Shown: positions 52,454 through 62,103 of the stretch, piece after piece
Layout of the letters: each line of letters opens with the position of its first letter
Position numbering within the stretch: position 1 is the first letter of the stretch
Source of the DNA: Pectobacterium polaris
GTDB lineage: Bacteria > Pseudomonadota > Gammaproteobacteria > Enterobacterales > Enterobacteriaceae
DNA length: 64,000 nucleotides
Assembly (NCBI RefSeq): GCF_002307355.1
Contig: NZ_CP017481.1
Span: 3,224,001 to 3,288,000 of the forward strand
Direction: 5' to 3'
Position numbers and translations under genes: made by a program
The notes under the pieces: generated by a model
What the model saw: the letters and a program-made list of their open reading frames with translations, nothing else
Told to the model about the DNA's origin: nothing
Databases searched by the model: none

Positions 52454-53323
52454 TCACCTGAAGGGGTTAATCAGCCGCTCGTCTTTATCAAAGCGTGATT
52501 CACGCAGGGCTTCTTTGACCCGTTTCAGGTTATCACGAAATTTTTCCCCGCGGCGCAGCGTGAACCCTGTTGCCAGAACGTCGATCAACGTCAACTGAGC
52601 AATACGGGACACCATCGGCATGTAGACATCGGTATCTTCAGGCACATCAAGCCGCAAGGCCAGCGATGCCTCACGCGCCAGCGGCGTGCCATCCGAGGTG
52701 ATGGCGATGACGGTCGCGTCGTTCTCGCGTGCCAACTGCGCCATTTCGACCAGACTTTTGGTTCTGCCTGTGTGGGAGATCAATACCACGACGTCGCCGT
52801 CGCTGGAATTCATGCAACTCATGCGCTGCATGACGATATCGTCGAAATAAACGACGGGGATATTGAAGCGGAAAAATTTGTTCATCGCATCATGTGCGAC
52901 AGCGGCGGAAGCGCCCAGGCCAAAGAACGAGATTTTCTTCGCCTGCGTCAGCAAATCCACGGCGCGGTTGACGGCGGTGACATCCAGACTGGATTTCACC
53001 TGCTCCAGACCAGCCATGGCGGATTCAAAAATTTTACTGGTATAGGCGTCAACGCTGTCATCTTCTTCAACGTTACGGTTCACATACGGTGTACCGTTTG
53101 CCAGACTTTGCGCCAGATGTAGTTTAAAATCGGGAAAACCTTTAGTTTCAAGGCGGCGACAGAAACGATTAACCGTTGGCTCGCTGACATCGGCCATTTT
53201 GGCTAAGGTCGCGATGCTGGAGTGAATGGCTGTCTGTGGCGTGCTCAGGATCACTTCAGCAACTTTTCTTTCTGATTTGCTCAAGAGCTCCAGGTGACTC
53301 TGGATTTTTTCCAGCATATTCAT
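52454..53323 (-). CDS. hexR: Transcriptional regulator HexR
   Basis: This 289-residue RpiR-family repressor has an N-terminal helix-turn-helix (IATLAKMADVSEPTVNRFCRRL) and a C-terminal SIS sugar-phosphate domain (ISFFGLGASAAVAHD, VVVLISHTGRTKSLVEMA). It senses 2-keto-3-deoxy-6-phosphogluconate and controls central carbon genes. The frame is open to 53380, but MNMLEKIQ at 53323 is the family start. A HexR palindrome lies upstream of the divergent zwf. Confidence 0.95.
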   Translation of the reverse strand: MNMLEKIQSHLELLSKSERKVAEVILSTPQTAIHSSIATLAKMADVSEPTVNRFCRRLETKGFPDFKLHLAQSLANGTPYVNRNVEEDDSVDAYTSKIFESAMAGLEQVKSSLDVTAVNRAVDLLTQAKKISFFGLGASAAVAHDAMNKFFRFNIPVVYFDDIVMQRMSCMNSSDGDVVVLISHTGRTKSLVEMAQLARENDATVIAITSDGTPLAREASLALRLDVPEDTDVYMPMVSRIAQLTLIDVLATGFTLRRGEKFRDNLKRVKEALRESRFDKDERLINPFR

Positions 53324-53706
53324 ACGACAAAGGCCATGTAAGTTTTTTCCAATTTCAACTAAAGGTACACTGGCATGCATTACGTGAAAAAATACACGTC
53401 GTGAAAATATACTACGACCCTGTAGTGGTTGGCAGAGGGCAACATGCTAAGTTGGGTCCTTTTTTTGCCAGAACATGACATGTGTCTAACTTTCAGAAAA
53501 GTAATCGGCTGTCAGAAACGACGAAAAATTTCGTTTTAGGGCGAATGCATAAGTGACTTCAGCCACTGTACAGACCGATTTATGCATGGTTTTCAGTCAA
53601 TACCGACCATTATTTGGCATTTTTATGATGGGTTTACTGGCTGTAGTCAAAAAGAGTACATTATCGCTGTAATAAAATTACAGCATCCTGCAACGAGGAG
53701 ATGAAA
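53324..53706. other. Divergent promoter region of hexR and zwf
   Basis: Apart from the HexR box near zwf, the region holds a palindrome ACTAC-N6-GTAGT at 53411-53426. Its half-sites are in the opposite order to HexR half-sites, so it is not a second HexR box. No gene is seen. Confidence 0.5.
53668..53682 (+). promoter_or_regulatory. HexR box upstream of zwf
   Basis: TGTAATAAAATTACA is a near-perfect match to the known HexR palindrome (TGTAATTAAATTACA type). It lies 24 bases before the zwf start, where binding would block transcription or early elongation. Confidence 0.85.
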
Positions 53707-55182
53707 ATGGCGGTAACTTCAACAGCCCAAGCGTGCGATCTGGTTATTTTCGGTGCTAAGGGCGATCTGGCACGCCGTAAATTGCTGCCTTCCCTTTATC
53801 AACTGGAAAAAGCAGGTCACATCCATGCGGACACCAGAATTATCGGGGTGGGTCGTGCGGATTGGGATAAAGCGGAGTATACCCGCGTCGTGCGCGAAGC
53901 GCTTGACACCTTTATGAAAGAAGCCATCGACGATAAGTTGTGGGAAACGTTAAGCAGTCGGCTGGATTTCTGCAATCTTGATGTGGAAGACACGAAAGCC
54001 TTCAACAAACTGGGCAAGATGCTTGACCAGAAAAATCGTACCACCATCAACTATTTTGCCATGCCGCCGAGTACATTCGGTGCGATCTGCAAAGGGTTGG
54101 GAACCGCAGGGCTGAATAAAGAGCCGGCGCGCGTGGTCATGGAAAAACCGCTAGGTACCGATTTGGCGTCTTCTCGCGTCATTAACGATCAGGTCGCGGA
54201 ATTCTTTAACGAGTGTCAGGTTTACCGCATCGACCACTATCTGGGTAAAGAAACCGTTCTAAACCTGCTGGCGCTGCGTTTTGCCAACTCGCTGTTCTCC
54301 TCAAACTGGGACAACCGGACGATCGACCATGTGCAGATCACGGTAGCCGAGGAAGTTGGGATTGAAGGGCGCTGGGGCTATTTTGATAAAGCCGGCCAGA
54401 TGCGCGATATGATCCAGAACCACCTGTTACAGATTCTGACGATGATTGCGATGTCGCCGCCGTCTGATTTGACGACCGACCGCATCCGTGATGAAAAAGT
54501 GAAAGTGCTGCGTTCACTGCGTCGTATCGATCGCTCCAACGTGCATGAAACGACCGTTCGTGGCCAATACACGGCTGGTTTTGTTCAGGGACATAAAGTG
54601 CCGGGCTATCTTGAAGAAGAGGGCGCGAACAAAAGCAGCAGCACGGAAACCTTCGTCTCGATTCGCGTTGATATTGACGACTGGCGCTGGTCTGGTGTGC
54701 CGTTCTACCTGCGTACCGGTAAACGTCTGCCGACCAAATGTTCAGAAGTCGTCGTGTACTTTAAAAACCCGGCGCTGAACCTGTTCCATGATTCTTACCA
54801 ACAGCTGCCGCAGAACAAGCTGATCATTCGCTTGCAGCCAGATGAAGGTGTAGAAATCCAGATTCTGAACAAAATTCCGGGGCTAGAGCACAAACACCGC
54901 CTGCAAACAGTAAAACTGGATCTGAGCTTCTCGGAAACCTTTAATCAGCAGCATTTAGCGGATGCTTATGAGCGTCTGCTGCTGGAAACCATGCGTGGGA
55001 TTCAGGCGCTGTTCGTCCGCCGTGATGAAGTTGAAGAAGCCTGGAAGTGGGTGGATTCCATCATGGATGCGTGGGCGATGGACAACGATGCACCGAAGCC
55101 GTATCAGGCCGGAAGCTGGGGGCCAGTGGCATCCGTGGCGATGATTACCCGCGATGGCCGTTCCTGGAATGAGTTTGAGTAA
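53707..55182 (+). CDS. zwf: Glucose-6-phosphate dehydrogenase
   Basis: This 491-residue enzyme oxidises glucose-6-phosphate with NADP to 6-phosphogluconolactone, the entry to the pentose phosphate and Entner-Doudoroff routes. Motifs are the nucleotide loop FGAKGDLARRKL, substrate-site RIDHYLGKETV and FYLRTGKRLP. ATGs lie at 53701 and 53707; the second is chosen because GAGGAG abuts the first and is six bases from the second. The E. coli enzyme is also 491 residues. It is repressed by HexR by inference from the box. Confidence 0.97.
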   Translation: MAVTSTAQACDLVIFGAKGDLARRKLLPSLYQLEKAGHIHADTRIIGVGRADWDKAEYTRVVREALDTFMKEAIDDKLWETLSSRLDFCNLDVEDTKAFNKLGKMLDQKNRTTINYFAMPPSTFGAICKGLGTAGLNKEPARVVMEKPLGTDLASSRVINDQVAEFFNECQVYRIDHYLGKETVLNLLALRFANSLFSSNWDNRTIDHVQITVAEEVGIEGRWGYFDKAGQMRDMIQNHLLQILTMIAMSPPSDLTTDRIRDEKVKVLRSLRRIDRSNVHETTVRGQYTAGFVQGHKVPGYLEEEGANKSSSTETFVSIRVDIDDWRWSGVPFYLRTGKRLPTKCSEVVVYFKNPALNLFHDSYQQLPQNKLIIRLQPDEGVEIQILNKIPGLEHKHRLQTVKLDLSFSETFNQQHLADAYERLLLETMRGIQALFVRRDEVEEAWKWVDSIMDAWAMDNDAPKPYQAGSWGPVASVAMITRDGRSWNEFE

Positions 55183-55205
55183 TTTTTTGATAATACGTCA
55201 GTAAT

Positions 55206-55245
55206 GGGGAGGCTGATCGAGGACGGTCAGCCTCCCACAGTTTTT
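55206..55245 (+). terminator. Rho-independent terminator after zwf
   Basis: GGGAGGCTGA pairs with TCAGCCTCCC, with a TTTTT run four bases beyond. zwf and eda therefore seem to be separate transcripts, in contrast to zwf-edd-eda operons elsewhere. Confidence 0.82.
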
Positions 55246-55311
55246 AATGTATGGCTCACGGTGCGGTCGGACATCTGCGGTGACGCAGATCCCTGTGGCA
55301 GGGGCGCGCTA

Positions 55312-55317
55312 TATAAT
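55312..55317 (+). promoter_or_regulatory. -10 box upstream of eda
   Basis: A perfect TATAAT lies 38 bases before the eda start. No convincing -35 is seen at the proper distance, nor a KdgR operator that I can name. Confidence 0.45.
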
Positions 55318-55354
55318 TAATGGTGCCTTCGGGCATGACTGGAGATAACTTTTG

Positions 55355-55996
55355 ATGAAAAACTGGAAAACGAGCGCGGAACAGATTTTGACAACGGGTC
55401 CCGTTGTTCCTGTGATTGTGGTCAACAAACTGGAACACGCAGTGCCGATGGCAAAAGCGTTAGTCGCGGGCGGCGTTCGCGTTCTGGAACTGACATTGCG
55501 TACCGACTGTGCCATCGAAGCGATTCGCGCGATTGCGAAAGAAGTACCGGAAGCCATCGTAGGCGCAGGTACGGTAACAAATCCTGAGCAACTGGCTGCG
55601 GTAGTTGAGGCGGGTGCGCAGTTTGCCATCAGCCCTGGCCTGACCGAGCCGCTGCTGAAAGCGGCGACGGAAGGCAACATCCCGTTGATCCCGGGTATCA
55701 GCACCGTATCTGAACTGATGCTGGGTATGGATTACGGCCTGCGTGAGTTCAAATTCTTCCCAGCGGAAGCGAACGGCGGCGTGAAAGCGCTTCAGGCGAT
55801 CGGCGGTCCGTTTGCTCAGATCCGTTTCTGCCCAACCGGTGGTATTACGCCGAATAACTACCGCGACTATCTGGCGCTGAAAAGCGTGCTGTGCGTGGGT
55901 GGTTCTTGGCTGGTGCCGAACGACGCGCTGGAAAGCGGTGATTACGCACGTATTACGGAACTGGCACGTGAAGCCGTTGCCGGTGCAAAAGCATAA
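55355..55996 (+). CDS. eda: KDPG/KHG aldolase
   Basis: This 213-residue class I aldolase splits 2-keto-3-deoxy-6-phosphogluconate into pyruvate and glyceraldehyde-3-phosphate, the last step of Entner-Doudoroff and of pectin-derived KDG catabolism. Schiff-base Lys133 is in [10 protein letters not shown], and Glu45 in [13 protein letters not shown] at 55352 is also in frame, but ATG 55355 follows GGAG and gives the exact E. coli length. No edd lies next to it. Confidence 0.96.
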   Translation: MKNWKTSAEQILTTGPVVPVIVVNKLEHAVPMAKALVAGGVRVLELTLRTDCAIEAIRAIAKEVPEAIVGAGTVTNPEQLAAVVEAGAQFAISPGLTEPLLKAATEGNIPLIPGISTVSELMLGMDYGLREFKFFPAEANGGVKALQAIGGPFAQIRFCPTGGITPNNYRDYLALKSVLCVGGSWLVPNDALESGDYARITELAREAVAGAKA

Positions 55997-56018
55997 GTTT
56001 GCTCGTGACTGAATGACG

Positions 56019-56047
56019 AAGGCCACTCACTGCGAGTGGCCTTTTTT
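56019..56047 (+). terminator. Rho-independent terminator after eda
   Basis: AAGGCCACTC pairs with GAGTGGCCTT around a five-base loop, followed by a T run. Confidence 0.93.
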
Positions 56048-56091
56048 ATGGCAGTGACGTCTTACTTCACCCCACCAGCAATAGAACGGTA

Positions 56092-57270
56092 TCAGCCGCT
56101 GACTTTTACGCCCGCTGCAACGCGCTTAGCGATGGCCACCGCATCATCTGTCGTTTCCGCACTGGCTAACGCCACGCCCATACGGCGCTTACCGCTGATA
56201 TCCGGTTTACCAAACAGGCGAATTTGCGTATGAGGGAGCAGTGCGCTTTCCAGCCCCTGATAACGCACATTGTTGCTATCCAGTTCCGGTAAAATCACGG
56301 CGGAAGCCGATGCGCCATACTGACGAACCGCGCCAATTGGCAGCCCCAGGAAAGCACGAACGTGCAGAGCAAACTCGGACAGATCCTGAGAAATCATCGT
56401 CACCATGCCGGTATCGTGCGGGCGAGGGGATACTTCACTGAAAATAACCTCATCGCCGCAGACGAACAGCTCAACGCCGAACAGGCCATAGCCGCCGAGC
56501 GCTTTCACGACGTCGCTAGCCATCTTCTGTGCGCGTTCCTGTGCCAGCGCACTCATCTGCTGTGGCTGCCAGGATTCACGATAGTCGCCGTCTTCCTGTC
56601 GGTGACCGATTGGCGCACAGAAATGAATGCCGTCAACCGCATGGATGGTTAGCAGAGTGATCTCAAAATCAAAATTAACCAGTCCTTCCACGATGACGCG
56701 GCCACCGCCTGCTCGTCCACCCTGCTGGGCATAGTGCCACGCCTGATCTAATTGCTCAGCAGAGCGAATCAGGCTTTGCCCTTTGCCAGAAGAACTCATG
56801 ACCGGTTTAACAATACAAGGATAGCCAATCGCATCTACCGCCTGACGAAAACTCTCTTCACTGTCGGCAAAACGGTAGGTGGAAGTGGGAACGCCGAGTG
56901 TTTCGGCAGCCAGACGACGGATACCTTCACGGTTCATCGTCAGGCGTGTTGCTTCAGCACAAGGAACAACATGATGACCCTGTTTTTCCAGCGTCACCAA
57001 CATGTCAGTTGCGATAGCTTCAATTTCCGGCACGATGTAATCAGGGCGTTCGGCTTCAACCAACGCTTTTAATGCGTCGCCATCCAACATATTGATGACG
57101 TAGCTGCGATGCGCAACCTGCATGGCGGGGGCGTCGGCATAGCGATCGACCGCAATCACTTCGATTCCCAGGCGCTGACATTCAATCGCCACTTCTTTGC
57201 CTAATTCACCGGAGCCAAGCAGCATCACTCGTGTGGCATCCGCACGCAGGGCGGTTCCAATTGTTAACAT
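56092..57270 (-). CDS. purT: Formate-dependent phosphoribosylglycinamide formyltransferase 2
   Basis: This 392-residue ATP-grasp enzyme formylates GAR with formate and ATP, the folate-independent alternative to PurN. Motifs include [36 protein letters not shown] (P-loop-like lid) and [13 protein letters not shown]. The frame is open to 57402, but ATG 57270 gives the family start (TALR...TRVMLLGSG), and a PurR box lies 44 bases above it. Convergent with eda. Confidence 0.96.
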   Translation of the reverse strand: MLTIGTALRADATRVMLLGSGELGKEVAIECQRLGIEVIAVDRYADAPAMQVAHRSYVINMLDGDALKALVEAERPDYIVPEIEAIATDMLVTLEKQGHHVVPCAEATRLTMNREGIRRLAAETLGVPTSTYRFADSEESFRQAVDAIGYPCIVKPVMSSSGKGQSLIRSAEQLDQAWHYAQQGGRAGGGRVIVEGLVNFDFEITLLTIHAVDGIHFCAPIGHRQEDGDYRESWQPQQMSALAQERAQKMASDVVKALGGYGLFGVELFVCGDEVIFSEVSPRPHDTGMVTMISQDLSEFALHVRAFLGLPIGAVRQYGASASAVILPELDSNNVRYQGLESALLPHTQIRLFGKPDISGKRRMGVALASAETTDDAVAIAKRVAAGVKVSG

Positions 57271-57313
57271 AACCTTATACCTGATCGGGTTGTGAAAAAT
57301 GGCCGTAGTATAA

Positions 57314-57329
57314 ACGAAAACGTTTGCGT
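57314..57329 (-). promoter_or_regulatory. PurR box upstream of purT
   Basis: Read on the minus strand this is ACGCAAACGTTTTCGT, a full match to the PurR consensus. E. coli purT is a PurR target, so repression here is expected. Confidence 0.88.
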
Positions 57330-57469
57330 GCGCATTAAAGAGGGCGTGCAGTGGAATGCGGTGCGCAAAAGCGCACCAAGAGACAAGGACGTGGCTTGGC
57401 ATTGCTGGGCAATCGTGCCACTCTTCTTGAAAGCGAAAATTTTATGTCAAGACAACGAGATCCGACGCC

Positions 57470-59521
57470 ATGAAGACACCGCAAGCTGAAAAAAGACCCC
57501 ACGCACTAAGTACGCATGGCGATACGCGTATTGACAATTATTACTGGCTGCGTGATGACCAGCGTACCGATCCGCAGGTGTTGGACTATCTTAAGCAGGA
57601 AAACGCCTATAGCGAAGCCGTCATGGCACCTCATGACGCACGCAAACGGTCACTGTATGACGAAATGGTCAAACGTATTCCATCGACGGATATGTCTGTG
57701 CCGTATGTCAGAAAAGGCTATCGCTACCAAAGTCGCTATGAGCAGGGTAAAGAGTACGCCATTTATCTGCGTCAGCCTGAGCAGGCAACAGACGCGTGGG
57801 AAACGCTGCTGGATGGGAATCAACGTGCTGAGGGGCATGAGTTTTACAGTCTCGGCACGCTTGAGGTTAGCCCTGACAACACACTGCTGGCGCTCTCGGA
57901 GGATTTTTTATCCCGTCGGCAGTACACGCTTCGTTTTCGCGATCTGAACAGCGGTGAGTGGCTACCGGATGTGATCGAAAATGTGACCGCAGGGGCGGAA
58001 TGGTCGGCGGATTCGACGGTTCTGTATTACGTGCGCAAACATGAGAAAACGCTGTTGCCGTATCAGGTCTACAGACATCGCTTGGGTAGCGATCCGGCAC
58101 AGGATGAGCTGGTTTATGAAGAGAAAGACGATACCTATTACGTTAGCCTGAGTAAGACAACATCAGAGCACTACATCACCATTTATCTCAGTAGTACCAC
58201 GACGAGCGAGGTGTTATTACTCGACGCGACGCGCCCGGATGCGGTGCCGCAGGTATGCATTCCACGTCGAAAAGATCATGAATATGGTATCGATCACTAT
58301 CAGGACTCGTTTTATCTGCGTTCCAATCGAGAGGGTAAAAATTTTGGCCTCTACCGTTCAGCTAAGCCCGATGAGCAAACGCTGGAAACGCTGATTGCAC
58401 CATGTGAAAACCGTGTGCTGGAGAGCTTTGAGCTTTTCCGTGATTGGCTGGTGGTTGAAGAAAGGGAACGCGGTTTGACCAGCTTACGCCAGATTCACTG
58501 GCATACGCAGGAAGAAAAAGCGATCACCTTTAATGATGCGAGCTATGTGACGTGGCTGTCGTACAACCCTACGCCAGAAACGGCATTGATGCGGTATGGC
58601 TATTCATCAATGACAACGCCCAGCACGCTGTATGAATTGAATCTGGATACGGGTGAACAGCAGTTACTTAAACAAGCCGAAGTGAAGGATTTCTCCCCGG
58701 ACAATTACCGGAGCGAACGCTTGTGGATCACGGTTCGGGATGGCGTCGATGTGCCCGTCTCCCTCGTTTATCATCGCGATCATTTCAGCCCTGGTAAGAA
58801 CCCGATACTGGTCTACGGCTATGGCGCTTATAGCCATAGTATGGATCCCGATTTTAGCGTTAGCCGTCTGAGCTTACTGGACAGAGGGTTCGTTTTTGCC
58901 TTAACGCACATTCGCGGTGGCGGTGAGCTAGGTCAACAGTGGTATGACGATGGTCGCCTGCTCAATAAAATGCATTCCTTCACTGATTTCATCGATGTGT
59001 CTCAGGCATTGATAGAAAAAGGCTATGGCGACAGGGATAACATGTTCGCGATGGGAGGCAGTGCGGGCGGACTATTGATGGGCGCGGTAGTGAACATGGC
59101 TCCCGATCTATTTAAGGGCGTTGTTGCTCAGGTTCCCTTCGTTGATGTACTGACGACAATGCTGGATGAATCTATCCCGTTGACGACCGGAGAATATGAC
59201 GAGTGGGGCGATCCGAATGAACAAATCTATTATGACTACATCAAGCAATATAGTCCCTATGACGGTATTACCGCGCAACGCTATCCGCATTTGCTGGTGA
59301 CGACTGGGTTACACGACTCTCAGGTTCAGTATTGGGAACCTGCGAAGTGGGTGGCGAAATTACGGGAAGTTAAAACGGACGATCGTCTGGTGCTGCTATA
59401 CACCGATATGGATGCGGGGCACGGTGGAAAATCCGGTCGTTTTAAACGCTATGATGATATTGCGTTGGAATATGCTTTTTTGTTGATGGTGCTTGAAATG
59501 GTTGAGGAAACACATGAATAA
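57470..59521 (+). CDS. ptrB: Oligopeptidase B
   Basis: This 683-residue serine peptidase of the prolyl oligopeptidase family cleaves after basic residues in short peptides. The N-terminal seven-bladed propeller (~70-400) filters substrates. The hydrolase domain has the nucleophile Ser531 in GGSAGG, with the Asp and His in the C-terminal blocks ([17 protein letters not shown] and DAGHGG). It is near the E. coli length (686). The catalytic region is intact. Confidence 0.95.
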   Translation: MKTPQAEKRPHALSTHGDTRIDNYYWLRDDQRTDPQVLDYLKQENAYSEAVMAPHDARKRSLYDEMVKRIPSTDMSVPYVRKGYRYQSRYEQGKEYAIYLRQPEQATDAWETLLDGNQRAEGHEFYSLGTLEVSPDNTLLALSEDFLSRRQYTLRFRDLNSGEWLPDVIENVTAGAEWSADSTVLYYVRKHEKTLLPYQVYRHRLGSDPAQDELVYEEKDDTYYVSLSKTTSEHYITIYLSSTTTSEVLLLDATRPDAVPQVCIPRRKDHEYGIDHYQDSFYLRSNREGKNFGLYRSAKPDEQTLETLIAPCENRVLESFELFRDWLVVEERERGLTSLRQIHWHTQEEKAITFNDASYVTWLSYNPTPETALMRYGYSSMTTPSTLYELNLDTGEQQLLKQAEVKDFSPDNYRSERLWITVRDGVDVPVSLVYHRDHFSPGKNPILVYGYGAYSHSMDPDFSVSRLSLLDRGFVFALTHIRGGGELGQQWYDDGRLLNKMHSFTDFIDVSQALIEKGYGDRDNMFAMGGSAGGLLMGAVVNMAPDLFKGVVAQVPFVDVLTTMLDESIPLTTGEYDEWGDPNEQIYYDYIKQYSPYDGITAQRYPHLLVTTGLHDSQVQYWEPAKWVAKLREVKTDDRLVLLYTDMDAGHGGKSGRFKRYDDIALEYAFLLMVLEMVEETHE

Positions 59522-59543
59522 GAGCTAACAACTGCGGTTATGA

Positions 59544-59569
59544 GGGTAAACCCATTTTTGGGTTTACCC
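59544..59569 (+). terminator. Hairpin after ptrB
   Basis: GGGTAAACCCA and TGGGTTTACCC are perfect complements around a T-rich loop, 22 bases after the ptrB stop. No T run follows, so termination strength is uncertain. Confidence 0.5.
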
Positions 59570-59605
59570 GATCGGCATGGCTCATTACTTAGATCACATC
59601 ACAAC

Positions 59606-59716
59606 TCAGGTAATATCTGCCTGCGGTTTCTTTGCCCTTTTATCAGCCCGTTTTTCGGCGGCCGTTTTCAGGGGCTTCTTCTTACTGTTCTTTTTGCTAT
59701 CCAGACCTTTACTCAT
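59606..59716 (-). CDS. Small Lys-rich protein, 36 residues
   Basis: The minus-strand frame from ATG 59716 encodes MSKGLDSKKNSKKKPLKTAA and a further basic stretch ending KKPQADIT. GAGG sits seven bases before the start, a good ribosome site. About a third of the residues are Lys or Arg, so it could bind nucleic acid or acidic partners. I believe similar short Lys-rich ORFs occur in other enterobacteria, but I cannot name the family. It lies between ptrB and holE. Confidence 0.65.
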   Translation of the reverse strand: MSKGLDSKKNSKKKPLKTAAEKRADKRAKKPQADIT

Positions 59717-59866
59717 ATCTTGCCTCGCGTGATAAAAGGGTAGGTTGCCACTCCATTAACCTCTTGTGCGGACCGATATGCAAGCAGAAAATCGTTTTTG
59801 CTGTGTAAGAATGTAACCCGTGGAAAGGGATGTTTTCCACGGTAAGGTAGCCTTAGAGGGGAATCG

Positions 59867-60097
59867 CTATTTAGACTTGGGTTCGTAGGGTAAACGAGAG
59901 AATTGCAGTGAACGCTGGCGGTAAAACATCACGCGTTCGCGAAAGTAGTTACGCAAGTGCTCAGGTTGCTCTCTCTCAACGACCTCTGGAATGACCGGCA
60001 TATTGTAACGTTCTTTGAAGGCAACGCCTGAGGCCGCCAAATCTACGTTAACTTTATCCATCTCTTCTTTGGACAATTCTGCCAGATTGTATCCCAT
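59867..60097 (-). CDS. holE: DNA polymerase III theta subunit
   Basis: This 76-residue protein matches E. coli HolE almost throughout ([47 protein letters not shown]). Theta binds the epsilon proofreading subunit in the polymerase III core and is dispensable in E. coli. GGAG precedes the ATG. It is monocistronic. Confidence 0.95.
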   Translation of the reverse strand: MGYNLAELSKEEMDKVNVDLAASGVAFKERYNMPVIPEVVEREQPEHLRNYFRERVMFYRQRSLQFSRLPYEPKSK

Positions 60098-60469
60098 ACC
60101 GTTTTCTCCTGCCTACTGACCACAAATTGATGTGTGCCACGGTAAAGTAGCGACAGGAAAATGGCAAGTGTTCACCTGAGCATGTGGATGTTTATTATTC
60201 TCATTATGAAATGGGAATCATTTTTAATACAGGTGTGCCATAAATGATATCGCTCGAGGTTGTTATTTTTGATAATAAAAACGATTCGCAATAATATATT
60301 TAAACTAAGAGTTAAATGATAATAAATATCAATCAATTTATATTTAATTTATTGATTATTATGTTTTTTATTTTGATCTCCCATCAATGTTAATAAAGTG
60401 TTTTTTATTTTGTTTTTTCAGGCATAATGCCCTGAATAATTTCACCTGCCGGGAAAATAGGGAGTTAGC
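60098..60469. other. AT-rich region upstream of ftnA
   Basis: This 370-base gap is strikingly AT-rich, with several degenerate GATAAT/ATTATC-like elements (around 60195-60215 and 60320-60350) that could be Fur and H-NS sites. In E. coli ftnA is activated by Fur displacing H-NS over such a region. No element is strong enough to call singly. Confidence 0.4.
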
Positions 60470-60976
60470 ATGTTAAAAAAAGAAATGATTCAGAAGCTGA
60501 ATGAGCAACTTAATCTGGAGTTTTATTCCGCGAATTTGTATCTGCAAATGAGCGCATGGTGCGGTGACAAAGGTTTTGAAGGCGCATCCAGTTTCCTGAA
60601 GACACATTCTCAGGAAGAAATGCAGCACATGCAGCGTCTGTTTGACTATTTGGACGACACCGGAAGCCTGCCTGTATTAGGCGCGATTGCTGCACCGCCG
60701 ATTGATTTTGATTCTCTGGCTGATGTTTTCAAGCTGACCTATGAACACGAACAACTGATCACTGCAAAAATTAATGAGCTGGCGCATGAGGCGATGGCGC
60801 TACAGGATTACTCCACATTTAACTTCCTGCAATGGTATGTTGCTGAGCAGCACGAAGAAGAGAAGCTGTTCCGTTCTATTCTGGACAAACTGGCGTTAGT
60901 CAAAGCCAGCGAAGGCGGCCTGTTCTTCATCGATCAGGATCTGAAAAAAATGTCTATGGCGGCACCGTCAGCCTAA
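60470..60976 (+). CDS. ftnA: Ferritin FtnA
   Basis: This 168-residue non-haem ferritin stores iron in a 24-mer cage. The ferroxidase ligands Glu17, Glu50 and His53 are present, with further acidic residues in [12 protein letters not shown]. coli FtnA is 165 residues. GGGAG precedes the start. A terminator closes the gene. Confidence 0.95.
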   Translation: MLKKEMIQKLNEQLNLEFYSANLYLQMSAWCGDKGFEGASSFLKTHSQEEMQHMQRLFDYLDDTGSLPVLGAIAAPPIDFDSLADVFKLTYEHEQLITAKINELAHEAMALQDYSTFNFLQWYVAEQHEEEKLFRSILDKLALVKASEGGLFFIDQDLKKMSMAAPSA

Positions 60977-61018
60977 CGACAAGCGACACTTCTGTCGGCC
61001 AATGATGATTTGAATGAC

Positions 61019-61052
61019 GCGGGATAATATTCTCCTTATCCCGCCATTTTTC
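61019..61052 (+). terminator. Rho-independent terminator after ftnA
   Basis: GCGGGATAA pairs with TTATCCCGC across an eight-base loop, with a T run two bases beyond. Confidence 0.88.
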
Positions 61053-61260
61053 CCCGCTGAACGACCCTTCTGCCTGACCCAAGCTAGCGATGTTATTCCT
61101 GAATTCCGCACTCGACTTCACCTCACTCTGTCGCTATGATCGTCTCAGTAGCGATATACAACATTCTGTTTTATAAGGTTTGAGGCTGTCTTTCTCTGAT
61201 TCGGATAAGACCGCAAAACTCACACACATCCTTGTCTGAATACACGATGTCGGGAATATC

Positions 61261-61617
61261 ATGATGAAGAAATTTTTGCTATCTATCGTGCTTGCCTCAC
61301 TTTCTGTGAATGCTTTTGCTGCCGCTAAACTGGCAAATGTCAGCCGGTTTGAATACGGCGATCGCTGGGCTTTCACGCGTGAAGAAGTTCAACTGATTTG
61401 CCGCCCTGGTAATGCGCTATATGCCTTACATACCGGGACGCTGATGCAATATCCGCTAAATGATGTTGCGATTGCGCAAATGAAATCTGGGCAGGTGAGT
61501 GCGCAGCCGATAGACGCGATCTGGTTGGATGACCCTAAGCATCCCGGACAGAAAAAAAGCCTTCAGCCATTTATCGAACGTGCAGAGCAGTTGTGTCAGC
61601 CAGATGCTAAACCATGA
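61261..61617 (+). CDS. yebY: YebY family exported protein
   Basis: This 118-residue precursor has a signal peptide (MMKKFLLSIVLASLSVNAFA). The mature part matches E. coli YebY (WAFTREEVQLICRPGNALY, QYPLNDVA, PFIERAEQLC), including two Cys that could form a disulfide. It is annotated DUF2511. In E. coli the SdsR RNA gene is next to yebY, as here. YebY has been linked to copper resistance as part of yobA-yebZ-yebY; those partners are absent here. Confidence 0.92.
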   Translation: MMKKFLLSIVLASLSVNAFAAAKLANVSRFEYGDRWAFTREEVQLICRPGNALYALHTGTLMQYPLNDVAIAQMKSGQVSAQPIDAIWLDDPKHPGQKKSLQPFIERAEQLCQPDAKP

Positions 61618-61752
61618 AGTGATTGATTTACTTATTAATGTTAAATAATTACTTCTTTATGGTTAAGATAAAGTGTGAAATCTGTTCCATTTGTGATGAT
61701 TGCGAATAGGTTAAGGCTGGAAAACGCGAGGGAGTTGGCTAAGCTTAAGTCT

Positions 61753-61855
61753 ACAGGGCTAGTACAGCTTGTATAAATGCCAACTTTTAGCGCACGGCTC
61801 TCCCAAGAGCCATTTCCCTAGACTGAATACAGGAATCGTGTTCAGTCTTTTTTTT
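61753..61855 (+). ncRNA. sdsR: SdsR (RyeB) small RNA
   Basis: The segment from AATGCCAACTTTTAGCGCAC through GGCTCTCCCAAGAGCC to the terminator is a close match to recalled E. coli SdsR (104 nt), the sigma-S-dependent, Hfq-bound RNA that represses ompD, mutS and others. The terminator pairs GACTGAATAC with GTGTTCAGTC and ends in eight Ts. The 5' end is placed by alignment with E. coli and is approximate. Its position after yebY matches E. coli. Confidence 0.9.
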
Positions 61856-61958
61856 GCTTCAAAAAATCAATACGAAAAATAATGTATCCAGCCTTCCATG
61901 TCTTTGGCTTACTCTGCACTTTGTATGTGCTCATAAAATAGTACAGGTGGAATCTCAT

Positions 61959-62006
61959 ATGACCGCTGTTTTTCTGGTGTACCGGTTGGTGGTTCTTGCC
62001 AATTAA
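61959..62006 (+). CDS. Putative 15-residue ORF in the sdsR-csp gap
   Basis: ATG at 61959 opens MTAVFLVYRLVVLAN, then TAA. AGGTGGA lies seven bases before the start, a strong ribosome site. A GAGACG/CGTCTC hairpin follows within 15-35 bases. It is very short and hydrophobic; it could be a leader peptide or chance. Not supported by homology. Confidence 0.25.
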   Translation: MTAVFLVYRLVVLAN

Positions 62007-62068
62007 GGTGTTGAGATGAGACGAATTTCGTCTCTGTGGGCCTTTTAAGGGTTTTTTAAAATAAATGC

Positions 62069-62097
62069 TTGCTAAAGATATTGATACATGAGTTAAT
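62069..62097 (+). promoter_or_regulatory. Promoter of the cspA-family gene
   Basis: TTGCTA (62069-62074) and GTTAAT (62092-62097) are each four of six matches to consensus and are 17 bases apart. They place the start near 62104, exactly where similarity to the E. coli cspA 5' leader begins. Confidence 0.6.
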
Positions 62098-62103
62098 GAC
62101 TCG

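Noticed and set aside
53411..53426. ACTAC-N6-GTAGT palindrome as a second HexR site
   Set aside because: The half-sites are in the reverse order of HexR half-sites, so it is not the same operator; no other regulator is recognised.
59717..59866. A further gene between the Lys-rich ORF and holE
   Set aside because: No frame with a ribosome site and plausible composition was found; it looks like a normal upstream region.
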